Notes: a model not told the origin generated them from the letters alone. A DNA stretch of 64,000 nucleotides from Butyribacter intestini (GCA_001414325.1 LLKB01000005.1:1363033-1427032), one strand, 5' to 3'; positions 30,791 through 40,380 are shown, numbered from the stretch's first letter. Translations and numbers: made by a program.

Positions 30791-30828
30791 ATTCTACCAT
30801 ATATTCATCTTTTGTACGGCCATTTGTA
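30791..30828 (-). promoter_or_regulatory. Candidate LytTR-type direct repeat and -10 box
   Basis: Minus-strand TACAAATG and TACAAAAG recur with a 12-base period (30809-30828), ahead of TAGAAT (30791-30796). Direct repeats beside a weak -35 fit control by a LytTR regulator such as the one encoded at 32242. This is inferred, not shown. Confidence 0.35.
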
Positions 30829-30866
30829 TGAATCTATATAAACTTTTGTTGAAATTTAAAGTTTAC

Positions 30867-30911
30867 GCACTATCAAAGAAGTAGCAAAGCGGATTGCGAA
30901 TATCCACTTGA
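30867..30911 (-). repeat. Dispersed intergenic hairpin repeat, copy 3
   Basis: Minus strand CAAGTGGATATTCGCAATCC followed by GCTTTGC and TTTGATAGTGC; closely matches the copy at 44603. Confidence 0.5.
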
Positions 30912-30958
30912 CCTCTGTGCTTTCCAATGACATTTTTACAAAAATTCAATTTTCTTAC

Positions 30959-32242
30959 CTACATATGCAGAACAATATCCACTACAAATAAATTATCTTC
31001 TGTTGAAAATTCCAACAAACCGTTATACTTTTCAACAATTTCCCTTACATTTTGCAAGCCCAAGCCATGCATTGTCTTGTCTTTTTTACTTGTAAAAAAA
31101 CTCTTTCCTCGTCGTTGTAAGCAACCATTATAAGCGTTTTTCACACAAAGCCAGACACTTCCCTTTTCATATGAAAAATCAATTTGAACAAATCTATCTA
31201 TTGCTTTTTCCATCCTGCCTGTTCCGTCCATTGCATTATCTAAAAGATTTCCCACAATAACTACTAAATCATCCTCATTAATTGGCAGGTTAGATGGAAG
31301 CACTATATCAATTTCTACCGAAATTCCCAATTCTGTCATTTTTGTTAATTTATAATTAACAATGCTGTCCAATGCAATATTTCCCGTATTACAGTATGGA
31401 GTAGCAAATTCTATTTTCTCAACAAATTCCTCTGTATATCTTGATACAGACTCATATTGTTTTTTATTAACCATCTGCTGTATAGCTATCATTCGATTTT
31501 TCATATCATGACGATATTTGTTTAATTCTGCATATTTTTCTGTTAGCATTTCAGATTGTTTGTGATAATATTCTTTTTCCTTTTTAGCAATTGCTGTTTC
31601 CATATGTTCCTTAATTACTATGGTCAAAGAATCATATAAATACATCAGCATAAAAACAGATGATATAAGACAGACCAGTGAAATCCCCGCTATTCGTTCA
31701 TCCAATTTCTCCTGAGAAAAAATCATGCACTCCAAACATATCATAGACACAGTAATCACTATAATAAATGTTACAAAAGATTTCGGTACTTTGAGCTTTT
31801 CATTTATATTATTAAATTTTCTGATAATTAATGAAATGCTCCAAAAAATCATTTCTATTATCAAATTCCAGAATACCGATATATGCTCAGTATTTCCAAA
31901 AGCATCAAAACCACTTATTCCAACAATCACAGCTACAACTGCCTCAGAGGAAAATGAACACATATAAATAAACGCAGAAACAATCAATCTTTTTGACATA
32001 ATTGTCACATAACAAAGCGAAACAAAAAAAATACTCCCGTATGAAATTCCGGCACTAATAACTGGAGATACGGAAGCAAAACGCAGGGCAAAAGAAATAA
32101 AAAGGCGTGCTGCATAGGCAATATACGCTAATCTGTCATTAACATATGCATCCTCGAAAAATATCATCATATAACGAAATATAATATATACTTCCAAAAA
32201 ATCAACAATTCCTCCCATAGCATAGTTAAATATATTTCCCAT
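30959..32242 (-). CDS. AgrC-like (GHKL) sensor histidine kinase
   Basis: 427 residues. About six membrane helices fill residues 1-205, followed by a coiled segment. The H-box YRHDMKNRM has His245 and the ATPase domain includes GNLLDNAMDG and HGLGLQNVREIVEKYNG. This is the HPK10 type that senses cyclic peptides or regulates bacteriocins. The ATG at 32242 follows GAGG by seven bases and overlaps the regulator's stop (TGATG), so the two are coupled. The agrBD signal genes are absent except for the AgrB remnant, so the cognate peptide may be lost or come from another cell. Confidence 0.9.
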   Translation of the reverse strand: MGNIFNYAMGGIVDFLEVYIIFRYMMIFFEDAYVNDRLAYIAYAARLFISFALRFASVSPVISAGISYGSIFFVSLCYVTIMSKRLIVSAFIYMCSFSSEAVVAVIVGISGFDAFGNTEHISVFWNLIIEMIFWSISLIIRKFNNINEKLKVPKSFVTFIIVITVSMICLECMIFSQEKLDERIAGISLVCLISSVFMLMYLYDSLTIVIKEHMETAIAKKEKEYYHKQSEMLTEKYAELNKYRHDMKNRMIAIQQMVNKKQYESVSRYTEEFVEKIEFATPYCNTGNIALDSIVNYKLTKMTELGISVEIDIVLPSNLPINEDDLVVIVGNLLDNAMDGTGRMEKAIDRFVQIDFSYEKGSVWLCVKNAYNGCLQRRGKSFFTSKKDKTMHGLGLQNVREIVEKYNGLLEFSTEDNLFVVDIVLHM

Positions 32243-32961
32243 CACTTTTCCTCTTTTCGTATTTTCATACACATTTTCCTGATTGCAGACCGCCTAGACT
32301 GACTGATCGGTAATACGGTATCATCTATCATAACAACTTTTTCATAAAATATTTTTTTAATTTGTCGATAATTTACAATAATAGATTTGTGAATAAACAA
32401 ATAACAATGTCCTTTTACCATTTTATATACATCATCCATTGAACCATAAAAATCATCTTCCCTATCCTTCATTTGAATGTGTATCTTTCGATTATGGCTT
32501 TCAAAATATAATATATCTGACAACGGAACTTTAAAATAGTCCGTTTTCTTTTTGTAACCAAAAAACTTATTATTCTGTTCAGTAATAATCAGGTACTTAT
32601 TAACCAATTTTTCAATTTTTGAACGCTCAATCGGTTTTACAAGAAAATTCATCGGATGAAATTCAAAAAGTTCCATAGCATATTCTGTCTTTGCGGATAT
32701 ATATACAATCTGAACCGTTTCATTTCCCAGTTCATCTCTCAAAAATCTTCCAACATCTATCCCAGATTTTCCGTCCATTTCTATATCTAAAAAGATTAAA
32801 TCATATTTCCTGCGTTCAAATTCTTTACACAGACTTTCTCCTGTATAAAATGACTCTGCTTCACAACTCATACCTTTATCCCTAAAAATATCAATCAACA
32901 TCATCTCCAATAAAGCGCATATCTCCACCTCATCATCACATACTGCTATTTTAATATCCAT
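32242..32961 (-). CDS. LytTR-family response regulator (AgrA-like)
   Basis: Receiver domain (residues 1-~120) with CDDE and phospho-acceptor Asp59 in IFLDIEMDG. A LytTR DNA-binding domain (about 140-239) carries DILYFESHNRKIHIQ and HKSIIVNYRQIKKI. It works with the overlapping AgrC-like kinase. Likely targets are its own operon and the ABC transporter genes downstream, where a 12-base-period direct repeat is visible. AAAGGA lies before the ATG at 32961; an eight-codon extension is rejected. Confidence 0.9.
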   Translation of the reverse strand: MDIKIAVCDDEVEICALLEMMLIDIFRDKGMSCEAESFYTGESLCKEFERRKYDLIFLDIEMDGKSGIDVGRFLRDELGNETVQIVYISAKTEYAMELFEFHPMNFLVKPIERSKIEKLVNKYLIITEQNNKFFGYKKKTDYFKVPLSDILYFESHNRKIHIQMKDREDDFYGSMDDVYKMVKGHCYLFIHKSIIVNYRQIKKIFYEKVVMIDDTVLPISQSRRSAIRKMCMKIRKEEK

Positions 32962-33244
32962 AACTATGATCCTTTCAACTGACATTATCGTATCAACAAC
33001 ACTTCGCGACTGGCTTGATTTTTTTAATCAAATTTACCATTTTCTAAGTAACCCATAATATTATAACACAACATAAAACAAAACTGATTGATATTCTACT
33101 ATGTTTTTTGATTATATTGAAAGAGCAAAACATAAATATATTTATGCTATGCAGAATACATTGCTGCCTCAACAAAATCCATCATTGTATTTTCAATCAC
33201 ACTATACTAAAATATAAGATATATCAACTAAGGGGGTACATAAC

Positions 33245-34162
33245 ATGACTGAAAGCATGAAAGATTTTGAAAAGGAACTTGAAAGTTCTTTTAAAGTTAT
33301 AAAAGAGGGTGACATTTTAGATGTTACCGTTATAGGAATTTCTGAAACAGAACTCACCGTCGATTTGAATTATTATACTGAGGGTATCATTCCACTTGAA
33401 GAATGTAGCGATGATCCTTCTTTTTCAATCAAAAATGACTGCAATATCGGCGATACCATTCGTGCAATGGTAATTGATGCCGAAAGTGACAACGGAGCTG
33501 TCATCTTATCAAAAAAAGCTGCCCACAATCTTCTTGTATGGGATGAACTTAAAAAGGATATGGCAGACCGCACTGTTTTTGCTTTCAAGGTCACTGAAGC
33601 AAATCCAGGTGGTGTGACAGGTTTTGTCAAGGGAGTTAAAGCATTTATTCCCGCTTCAAAAATCGGTCTTGACTATGTTGAGGACACTGAAAGCTATGTC
33701 GGCATGACTTTAAATGCGATTATCATTACCGCTGACGCAAACGAAAAAAGACTTGTCCTCTCAGCAAAAGAAATCGCAAGAGAAAACGCAGTGCTTGAAC
33801 ATTCGCAGAAAGTTTCAAAACTCGCAGTTGGCGAAACCGTTTCCGGAAAGATTGTGCGCATGGAATCATATGGAGTATTTATTGAAATAGGTGAAGACCT
33901 TATAGGACTTTGTCATATATCACAGATTACAAATAAATTTATCAAATCTCCAAAGGAAGTTGTTAAACTCGGTGATACTGTATCTGCAAAAATAATCGCT
34001 CTTGATGGTGACAGGATATCACTCAGCATGAAAGCACTTGAGAATGATATTCCTGACGAAGAAGAAGATACATACGAAATTCCAGACGAATTTCGTGCAG
34101 ATAAGGAAGAAAAAGCTGATGAAAGTCCTTTTGCGAAGCTGCTCAAAGGAATAAAACTGTAA
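33245..34162 (+). CDS. S1-domain RNA-binding protein (ribosomal protein S1-like)
   Basis: 305 residues with three S1 repeats at about 17-90, 105-175 and 190-268. The last is the most canonical (VSGKIVRMESYGVFIEIGED, then GLCHISQ). An acidic tail ends ESPFAKLLKGIKL. Clostridial S1 homologues with three or four S1 motifs bind mRNA; whether this one sits on the ribosome is unknown. AGGGGG lies eight bases before the ATG. It stands alone on the plus strand, diverging from the regulator-kinase operon. Confidence 0.85.
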   Translation: MTESMKDFEKELESSFKVIKEGDILDVTVIGISETELTVDLNYYTEGIIPLEECSDDPSFSIKNDCNIGDTIRAMVIDAESDNGAVILSKKAAHNLLVWDELKKDMADRTVFAFKVTEANPGGVTGFVKGVKAFIPASKIGLDYVEDTESYVGMTLNAIIITADANEKRLVLSAKEIARENAVLEHSQKVSKLAVGETVSGKIVRMESYGVFIEIGEDLIGLCHISQITNKFIKSPKEVVKLGDTVSAKIIALDGDRISLSMKALENDIPDEEEDTYEIPDEFRADKEEKADESPFAKLLKGIKL

Positions 34163-34260
34163 TATACATCTGTGTCAATCGAGGATGTATAACAAATAAT
34201 GCCACTGGCACGCTCTCTCTACATCGTCGCTCGCAGCAGTACATATGTCAATAAAAAACA

Positions 34261-34500
34261 TTGACCCGTCAGCAAAATACGCTGATTAAGAAAAGATACC
34301 GTTACCTTATGCACCATGTCCATCCGGACAGTGGTGCTTTTGTTATTGCTGACGGAAAGTATATATGGAATCACAATGCAGATTTTCCACTCTTTCTAAA
34401 AAGTATGTTTGATGTAAACAAGCAGCTTCTTGACGGTTTGGAAGAAGCAAAACAGCTTTTTCATGCATCAACCCTATCCGGTCACCTATTTTTATGTTTG
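34261..34500 (+). other. Possible coding remnant
   Basis: A plus-strand frame reads like protein for about 70 residues (RYRYLMHHVHPDSGAFVIAD, then GKYIWNHNADFP). It starts with TTG, has no ribosome binding site and runs antisense into the MATE gene. I cannot name a family. It may be a decayed gene or chance. Confidence 0.2.
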
Positions 34501-34509
34501 CTATCCGCC

Positions 34510-35901
34510 TTATTCCCGTCCCTCAGGAATATCTTTTATAATGTCATTCCAGATTTTTATAAGAAATGTAAGTGACACAATAAATGACATAACCTCTGCA
34601 ATTGGAAACGACCACCATACCATATGAAGTCCGCCAAATTTTGCAAGAAGATACGCAGCCGGCACGAGAACTACAAGCTGACGCATGATTGATACGACCA
34701 TACTAAACACTGCTTTTCCAAGTGCCTGAAATACGGTTCCTGCAATAATACAGAACCATGCAATCAGATAATGTACACCTATCGTTCTAAGTGCAGGCAC
34801 ACCTATCTTAAGCATATCATCAGAGGCATTAAACAATCCGAGCAATGCCTGTGGAATACTCTCAAAAAGAACAAATCCAATAAATGTAAGACAAAAAGCC
34901 GTCGCAAGACTTACTTTTATCGTCTTTACCATACGCTTACGCTGTCTCGCACCATAATTGTAGGCAATAATGGGTGTAATTCCGTTGTTCAGACCAAATA
35001 CAGGCATAAAGAAAAAGCTTTGCAGCTTAAAATAAACACCAAAAACAGCCGTAGCTGTTGATGAAAACTCAATAAGAATACGGTTCATGCAGTATGTCAT
35101 AACAGAGCCGATAGACTGCATTATAATAGAAGGTATTCCAACTGCATAAATCGTTCCGATAATCTTAAAATCAGGCTTAAATCCCTTAAATTGAAATCTA
35201 ACTTCATGATTAAATTTGTGATTACAGGTTCCTGCAACAAGCCCTGCAACACACTGGCCGATAACAGTGGCAACAGCAGCTCCCGTCACTCCCATTTTAG
35301 GAGCACCAAACATACCGAAGATTAAAATCGGATCTAATATAATATTTGTAACCGCACCGCTGAGTTGGGAAGTCATACTAAAAATCGTGCGTCCTGTCGA
35401 TGTGAGAAGTCTCTCAAAAAACACCTGCGTGAAAATACCAAATGAAAAAATCATGACCGTGCTAAGATAATCAACTCCCATGGTCATAATCTCAGCATCG
35501 GCACTTCCCACCTGACTTCTGTAAAAAGGCTTCACTACGGTAAATCCAAGTATTAGAAAAATAATATAACTTACCGCATATATAAATGCTGCATTTGTCG
35601 CCGTTTTATTAGCTTTCTTAAAATCTTTCTCCCCGAGAGACTTAGACAAAAGTGCATTCATACCTACACCGGTTCCCGTAGCTACCGCAATAAGAAGCGT
35701 TTGCAAAGGGAATGCAAGTGAAACCGCCGTCAAAGCATTCTCCGATAATTTTGCGACAAATATACTGTCAACAATATTGTATAATGCCTGCACCATCATC
35801 GAAACCATCATCGGCAGTGACATATTGAAAACCAGTTTTCCTATTGGCATAATCCCCATCTTATTTTCCTGAATAGGGGCTGAAGATTGTTGATTACTCA
35901 T
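34510..35901 (-). CDS. MATE-family multidrug efflux transporter
   Basis: 463 residues, about 12 membrane helices in two homologous halves. Family signatures include MMVQALYNIVDSIFVAKLSE near residue 37, LLTSTGRTIFSMTSQL, and GLNNGITPIIAYNYGARQ in the second half. It probably exports cationic drugs or metabolites by Na+ or H+ exchange. AGGAG lies before the ATG. No regulator is adjacent on its strand. Confidence 0.9.
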   Translation of the reverse strand: MSNQQSSAPIQENKMGIMPIGKLVFNMSLPMMVSMMVQALYNIVDSIFVAKLSENALTAVSLAFPLQTLLIAVATGTGVGMNALLSKSLGEKDFKKANKTATNAAFIYAVSYIIFLILGFTVVKPFYRSQVGSADAEIMTMGVDYLSTVMIFSFGIFTQVFFERLLTSTGRTIFSMTSQLSGAVTNIILDPILIFGMFGAPKMGVTGAAVATVIGQCVAGLVAGTCNHKFNHEVRFQFKGFKPDFKIIGTIYAVGIPSIIMQSIGSVMTYCMNRILIEFSSTATAVFGVYFKLQSFFFMPVFGLNNGITPIIAYNYGARQRKRMVKTIKVSLATAFCLTFIGFVLFESIPQALLGLFNASDDMLKIGVPALRTIGVHYLIAWFCIIAGTVFQALGKAVFSMVVSIMRQLVVLVPAAYLLAKFGGLHMVWWSFPIAEVMSFIVSLTFLIKIWNDIIKDIPEGRE

Positions 35902-35937
35902 TTTTTACTCCTTTCGTGTAACAAAAACATTTTACCA

Positions 35938-35976
35938 GTCAGGCAGATATTTACAATCCACTCTGCTTCTTAATAG
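35938..35976 (+). repeat. Dispersed intergenic hairpin repeat, copy 4
   Basis: AGGCAGATATTTACAATCCA followed by CTCTGCTTCTTAATAG; a diverged copy upstream of the MATE gene. Confidence 0.4.
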
Positions 35977-36092
35977 TTTTAGACATTTTTTCTTTTGAAT
36001 CTGTACTTTTTGCTTTGTCGTACAGTTGTTTATATTACCACGAAAGACATAGTAAGGGCAAGTCGTTAGGAAATGCTCGTTTTGTGAAAACA

Positions 36093-36467
36093 TTATTTCT
36101 CTAACCACTGTTTTATAGTTTCTTCATCCATATCTACAGCACTTGCTATTAAAGAAATATCCATTCCCATATCATTTAATTTTTCTACCGTTTTTTTCTT
36201 CTCAGCCATAGCTTTTTTTACAGCCTCCTCTGTAGCTTTTTTTGCTGCCTCTTTTGCTGCCTCTTTTGCTGCTTCTTTCGCTTTTCTCTCGGCATATTCC
36301 TCTACGCTTTTACACATCTTCTCGTCCTCCTCACCATGTTTTAATTGTGTCATTCTTCTTGATATATTTGGAAATTTATCATCCCTGAAATCTGTTTTTA
36401 GAAAAAATTGCATGAGGTCACTTATCAGACTATCATCTGCCACTTCAGTATTGACATATACTGACAT
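36093..36467 (-). pseudogene. Truncated Rpn-family (PD-(D/E)XK nuclease/transposase) C-terminal fragment
   Basis: 124 residues resembling only the end of a recombination-promoting nuclease of the Rpn/PDDEXK_2 group. DDSLISDLMQFFLKTDFRDD, then MCKSVEEYAERKAKEAAKEA, match the usual C-terminal layout. The nuclease core is missing. No ribosome site precedes the ATG, and an in-frame stop lies directly upstream. A KEAA repeat (12-nt units, 36236-36285) precedes a final helix-turn-helix-like tail (MGMDISLIASAVDMDEETIK). It begins only 26 bases after the Cas6-like gene, so this is a sharp junction. Confidence 0.6.
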
Positions 36468-36493
36468 TTATTATCATTGTTTGCGTTACTTTT

Positions 36494-37420
36494 CTAATCC
36501 AATATCACATATCTTCCAAACCCCATGCTTGTATTCTTTCCTATATGCACAAGCTGTCCTGCGATAAGATATTCAAGTGACTCATCACTTATGTTTCCAA
36601 GGACACATTCCCCTTTAATTCCGTGCAATGCAATATGGCTTTTATGTGTATTTGAATATCTGTCAATCTTAGTATGATACACTTCCTGCTCTTCTATATA
36701 TGGAAATTCACTTTCAAGATATATTTTTCCTACATCATTTCCCTCCATACAATTTAACAGATATACTCTCCTAATTGCAGCTTCTGTCAATGCCTGTCCG
36801 TCAAATTTGTTTAGCCATTGTCCTCTGAATTTCTGTGATATTGGTGTGCAAAATTTCAGTATTTTTCTGTCTGAGCTGTTTAATTTTTTTAATTGATATT
36901 CGATATAGTTTGACAGTGTATTTATTATTATTTTGTTATTGTTAATAGCACCATCCTCAAGTATCGGCTGTCTTTTTTCGTTAAATATGCCTGCTATCTC
37001 AAATCTGCTTTTTTCTTTTCCTATTCCCTTCATCCCCAGCATATATAATGCCTGCAATATCTGTGAAAAATATATTATAACATTTCCAAATAAGATAATA
37101 TTTACTTTTAGTTTGTCTCCTCTGCTGAATGTTGTCTGCTTATTTTCACACTCTATTATATATCCCAGACTTTCACCGTTTGTTACATACTCCGGTTTTA
37201 TTTTTAATGGATGATAAAATATTCTTGGTACAGTACAATCTTCTTTGAATTTACAAGCATTACAACTTCTATCCGACAGGCAATATTGTTCAAGAAGCAT
37301 TTCTCCCATACCGCCTCTTATCGCCGAAACTTTATTTTCCGGCATTTTTGTATCTTCTGTGAATTCAAATACTAAATTTATTTTACTGTATCTTATATCG
37401 AACTTTTCACTGTTTTTCAT
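36494..37420 (-). CDS. Orphan Cas6-like RAMP protein
   Basis: 308 residues. The C-terminal third carries HIALHGIKGECVLGNISDES and then GQLVHIGKNTSMGFGRYVIL. The last part is the glycine-rich loop characteristic of Cas6 pre-crRNA nucleases (PF10040 type). Four cysteines (CLSDRSCNACKFKEDC) near residues 46-61 match a conserved N-terminal cluster of that family. No CRISPR array or other cas gene is visible nearby. The ATG at 37420 is one base after the galT stop (TAG-G-ATG), with GGAGAG eight bases before it, so it is translated with galT. The role is unknown; it may process RNA from a distant array or act on another target. Confidence 0.7.
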   Translation of the reverse strand: MKNSEKFDIRYSKINLVFEFTEDTKMPENKVSAIRGGMGEMLLEQYCLSDRSCNACKFKEDCTVPRIFYHPLKIKPEYVTNGESLGYIIECENKQTTFSRGDKLKVNIILFGNVIIYFSQILQALYMLGMKGIGKEKSRFEIAGIFNEKRQPILEDGAINNNKIIINTLSNYIEYQLKKLNSSDRKILKFCTPISQKFRGQWLNKFDGQALTEAAIRRVYLLNCMEGNDVGKIYLESEFPYIEEQEVYHTKIDRYSNTHKSHIALHGIKGECVLGNISDESLEYLIAGQLVHIGKNTSMGFGRYVILD

Positions 37421-37421
37421 C

Positions 37422-38975
37422 CTACAAACTCTCCACAAATCTCATAAATGCTTTCTGTCCCTCTTCCGTGCGTTTATAAACTCCTGCACATTCAAGCACC
37501 TTAACAAATACTTTGCTTATCTCATCATGGATTATATCCATTATATTTTCCGGAGTTATCGTATAATTTCCTATCCACTCGTCTACCCAGTCAGCGTGTT
37601 TTTCAAGTATCTCATCCGCACGAATATCTTTGTGATTTAAGATTGCATCTGCAAGGTCGCTCATTTCCTTCTTAAGTCTTGCCGGAAGTACCGCAAGTCC
37701 CATTACCTCGATAAGTCCAATGTTTTCTTTCTTAATATGATGAAGGTCTGCTGACGGATGGTAAACTCCCCACGGTGCTTCTTTAGTTGTGATGTTGTTG
37801 CGGAGCACAAGGTCAAGTTCGTACTTTCCATCACGCATACGGGCAATAGGAGTTATTGTATTGTGTGGTTCTCCGTCTGTCTCGCTGAATATAAATGCGT
37901 CTTCATCTGTATATGCTCTCCAGCTTGTAAGAATATGGTCTGCCGCATTTACTATACTGTCTGCATTTTCCCCCTGTAAACGAATTACGGACATAGGCCA
38001 TTTTACAATTCCTGCTTTTACATCTTCATATCCAGAAATTACAAATGTTTTCTCATAATCAGCTTTTGCCATTGCAAATGTATATCCGCCGCCCTGAAAA
38101 TGGTCATGACTTAAAATAGAGCCTCCAACTATAGGCAGGTCTGCGTTTGAGCCAGCCATATAATGCGGAAACTGTCTTACAAAATCAAGAATTTTCTTAA
38201 ATACTGCATGGTCTATTTTCATCGGTGTATGCTCGGCATTAAATATAATGCAATGTTCATTATAATAAACATATGGCGAATACTGCATATAATACTGCTG
38301 TCCGTCTAATGTAACAGGAATAATCCTGTGATTTTGTCTTGCAGGATGTGAAAAATGACCTGCATATCCCTCGTTTTCCTTGCACAAAAGACAAGCCGGA
38401 TAACCGGATTTCTTTGCTTTTCCAGCCTTTGCAATATCTCTTGGATCTTTCTCCGGCTTTGAAAGATTTATGGTAATATCAATCTCGCCGTACTCCGTAT
38501 CAGTAACCCATTTTTCATCTCTTGCAATTCTGTCTTTTCTTATATAATTGGCAGCCTGGCTGAAACTATAATAAAAATCAGTTGCCGCCTTTGGAGAAAC
38601 CGCATATTTATCCTTAAATTCTTTCCTCACAATACTTGGCGGCGGAGTTATACAGCCCATTATCTTTGTGTCAAACAAGTCCTTTGCAGTAATCGTGTCC
38701 TCTTTCATAATACCGTTTTCAAAGGCATACTTCATCATATCTTCAAGTATCTCATGTACCGGTCTGAATGATGCAGCCTCATGTTTCTCTTCTGAGTTTT
38801 CACACTTCTGCGACTCACTCAAATCCTTGGTATCAGAATTTTCATTCTTTACATCATATTCCATCACATCAAACAATTCTAAAAGTCTATTTGTAACATA
38901 AATCTCATCACATTCCTCAATCAAGCCATTAGCTTTCCCGTATGAAACAAGTTCACTGATATATTTAGTAATCAT
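37422..38975 (-). CDS. galT: Galactose-1-phosphate uridylyltransferase, type 2
   Basis: Leloir-pathway enzyme exchanging UMP between UDP-glucose and galactose-1-phosphate. The 517-residue length and the motifs CLLCKENEGYAGHFSHPARQ, FNAEHTPMKI and SILSHDHFQGG fit the Firmicute GalT type 2 family, not the E. coli HPH type. The ATG at 38975 (MITKYISEL) follows AGGAGG by ten bases; a ten-codon upstream extension is rejected. It follows galK by about 118 bases and directly precedes the Cas6-like gene. Confidence 0.95.
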   Translation of the reverse strand: MITKYISELVSYGKANGLIEECDEIYVTNRLLELFDVMEYDVKNENSDTKDLSESQKCENSEEKHEAASFRPVHEILEDMMKYAFENGIMKEDTITAKDLFDTKIMGCITPPPSIVRKEFKDKYAVSPKAATDFYYSFSQAANYIRKDRIARDEKWVTDTEYGEIDITINLSKPEKDPRDIAKAGKAKKSGYPACLLCKENEGYAGHFSHPARQNHRIIPVTLDGQQYYMQYSPYVYYNEHCIIFNAEHTPMKIDHAVFKKILDFVRQFPHYMAGSNADLPIVGGSILSHDHFQGGGYTFAMAKADYEKTFVISGYEDVKAGIVKWPMSVIRLQGENADSIVNAADHILTSWRAYTDEDAFIFSETDGEPHNTITPIARMRDGKYELDLVLRNNITTKEAPWGVYHPSADLHHIKKENIGLIEVMGLAVLPARLKKEMSDLADAILNHKDIRADEILEKHADWVDEWIGNYTITPENIMDIIHDEISKVFVKVLECAGVYKRTEEGQKAFMRFVESL

Positions 38976-39093
38976 ACTCTCATATCCTCCTGCTGTTTTT
39001 AGCAATCATGTATGCCTGCTTCTTCTTCAAACCCAAAATACATTTCACTAATTCTCATTTATTATCCATTAAATCTTTGCAAATACCATCTCT

Positions 39094-40380
39094 TTAGTCA
39101 ATAACTTTCATTCCACCGTACTTACGAATTTTAAGCACATTGCAAGCACCTTTTCCAAATACCTTATCCATCTTTTCAAGATATTCAGGTACGGCTTCAT
39201 TTTTAACAAATGCCTGTATTGTTCCTGCAAATCCGCCGCCATGCACACGACATACTCCTTTTCCACCCTCAAGTACAGTGTCGCTTATCGCAAGTGCAAG
39301 TGATACATTCTGATGTCTGATATCATTTACCGTATAAACATTCTGAAGATACTTGTATGATGAGTCTCCTGATTCTTTTATAAGAGTTAAAAACTCATCT
39401 ATCTTTTCTGATTTAAGAGCCTCTGCCTGTTTTCCAACACGCTTATTTTCATTTATAAAATGAATTGCACGAAGTACGGCTCTGTCACCACATTTTTCTC
39501 TGAGCTTCGATATATTTTCAATAATATCGTCCATTGAAACTTCTCTAAGAACTTCTTTTCCAAAATAAGCTGCAACCTCTTTCATTTCCTGTGGTACCGC
39601 CGCATAATCTGCCGTAAGGTCTGCATGAGAGCCCTTTGTATCCGTGATACATAAACTGTAACCATACTTATTCATGTCAAATTCAACCTTTTCAACAACC
39701 GGCTCTTTTGGCTTTGCAAAATCAACATGTACAAGACTTCCTACAGAACAAGCCATCTGATCCATAAGTCCACAAGGTTTTCCAAAATATACATTTTCCG
39801 CATACTGACCGATAATAGCAATCGTGACCGCATCCATTTTTCCGTCATTGTAAAGATGTGAAATAATAGTTCCCACAACCGTTTCAAACGCTGCCGATGA
39901 AGACAATCCTGCACCTATGAGCACATCACTTGTGACATATGCAGTAAAGCCGCCAATATCAAAACCGTGGTCTTTTGCACCTTTAAGCACACCTTTTATC
40001 AGGGCTTTTGTTGTTTCTTTTTCGCTTTCTTTATAAGAAATGTCATTTACATCAATAACAATTTCTTTATATGTACCTGAGATAAGATGAATCATGTTGT
40101 CATCTGTTTTTCTCGTGACTGCAATAGCGTCCAAATTGATAGATGCCGCTAAAATCTCACCGTGCTGATGGTCTGTATGGTTTCCTCCGACCTCGCTTCT
40201 TCCCGGTGCACTGTATATTGCTGCATCTCCCTCGCCATAAAGCTTTTCAAACTTCTCAATCGCTTTTATATAACGCTCTGTCTGATACTCTATCCTGCTC
40301 TCATCAACATAAATGTCTGTCAACAGGTCTTTGTAATCACCTTTCTTTAATGCTTCTTTTATTTCATTTGTTTTTTTCAT
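39094..40380 (-). CDS. galK: Galactokinase
   Basis: First Leloir-pathway enzyme, phosphorylating galactose with ATP (428 residues, GHMP family). The substrate motif is APGRSEVGGNHTDHQHG, the ATP loop GAGLSSSAAFE and the third motif RVHGGGFAGTIQAF. The usual 'GRVNLIGEHTDY' is altered to GRSEVGGNHTDH, a variant of clostridial galactokinases. The ATG at 40380 follows GGGAGG by nine bases. A good promoter and an operator-like palindrome lie upstream (40446-40504), so the LacI-type regulator encoded divergently probably controls it. Confidence 0.95.
   Translation of the reverse strand: MKKTNEIKEALKKGDYKDLLTDIYVDESRIEYQTERYIKAIEKFEKLYGEGDAAIYSAPGRSEVGGNHTDHQHGEILAASINLDAIAVTRKTDDNMIHLISGTYKEIVIDVNDISYKESEKETTKALIKGVLKGAKDHGFDIGGFTAYVTSDVLIGAGLSSSAAFETVVGTIISHLYNDGKMDAVTIAIIGQYAENVYFGKPCGLMDQMACSVGSLVHVDFAKPKEPVVEKVEFDMNKYGYSLCITDTKGSHADLTADYAAVPQEMKEVAAYFGKEVLREVSMDDIIENISKLREKCGDRAVLRAIHFINENKRVGKQAEALKSEKIDEFLTLIKESGDSSYKYLQNVYTVNDIRHQNVSLALAISDTVLEGGKGVCRVHGGGFAGTIQAFVKNEAVPEYLEKMDKVFGKGACNVLKIRKYGGMKVID

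Noticed and set aside
30690..30810. 31-residue Cys-rich frame (MNKSRINNTCTLDCEICI...) as a possible AgrD signal peptide
   Set aside because: It lies in another frame over the AgrB remnant, lacks a ribosome site and lacks the AgrD layout of amphipathic leader and charged tail.
32986..33244. A promoter for the S1-domain gene
   Set aside because: TATACT and TATAAG boxes occur, but no -35 at a credible distance could be chosen.
34163..34260. Relation between the 34205-34245 sequence and the stems at 40605-40655
   Set aside because: Only short matches such as GTCGCT are shared; similarity is too weak to call a repeat family by eye.
36494..37420. A CRISPR array near the Cas6-like gene
   Set aside because: No regularly spaced direct repeats were seen within several kb on either strand.
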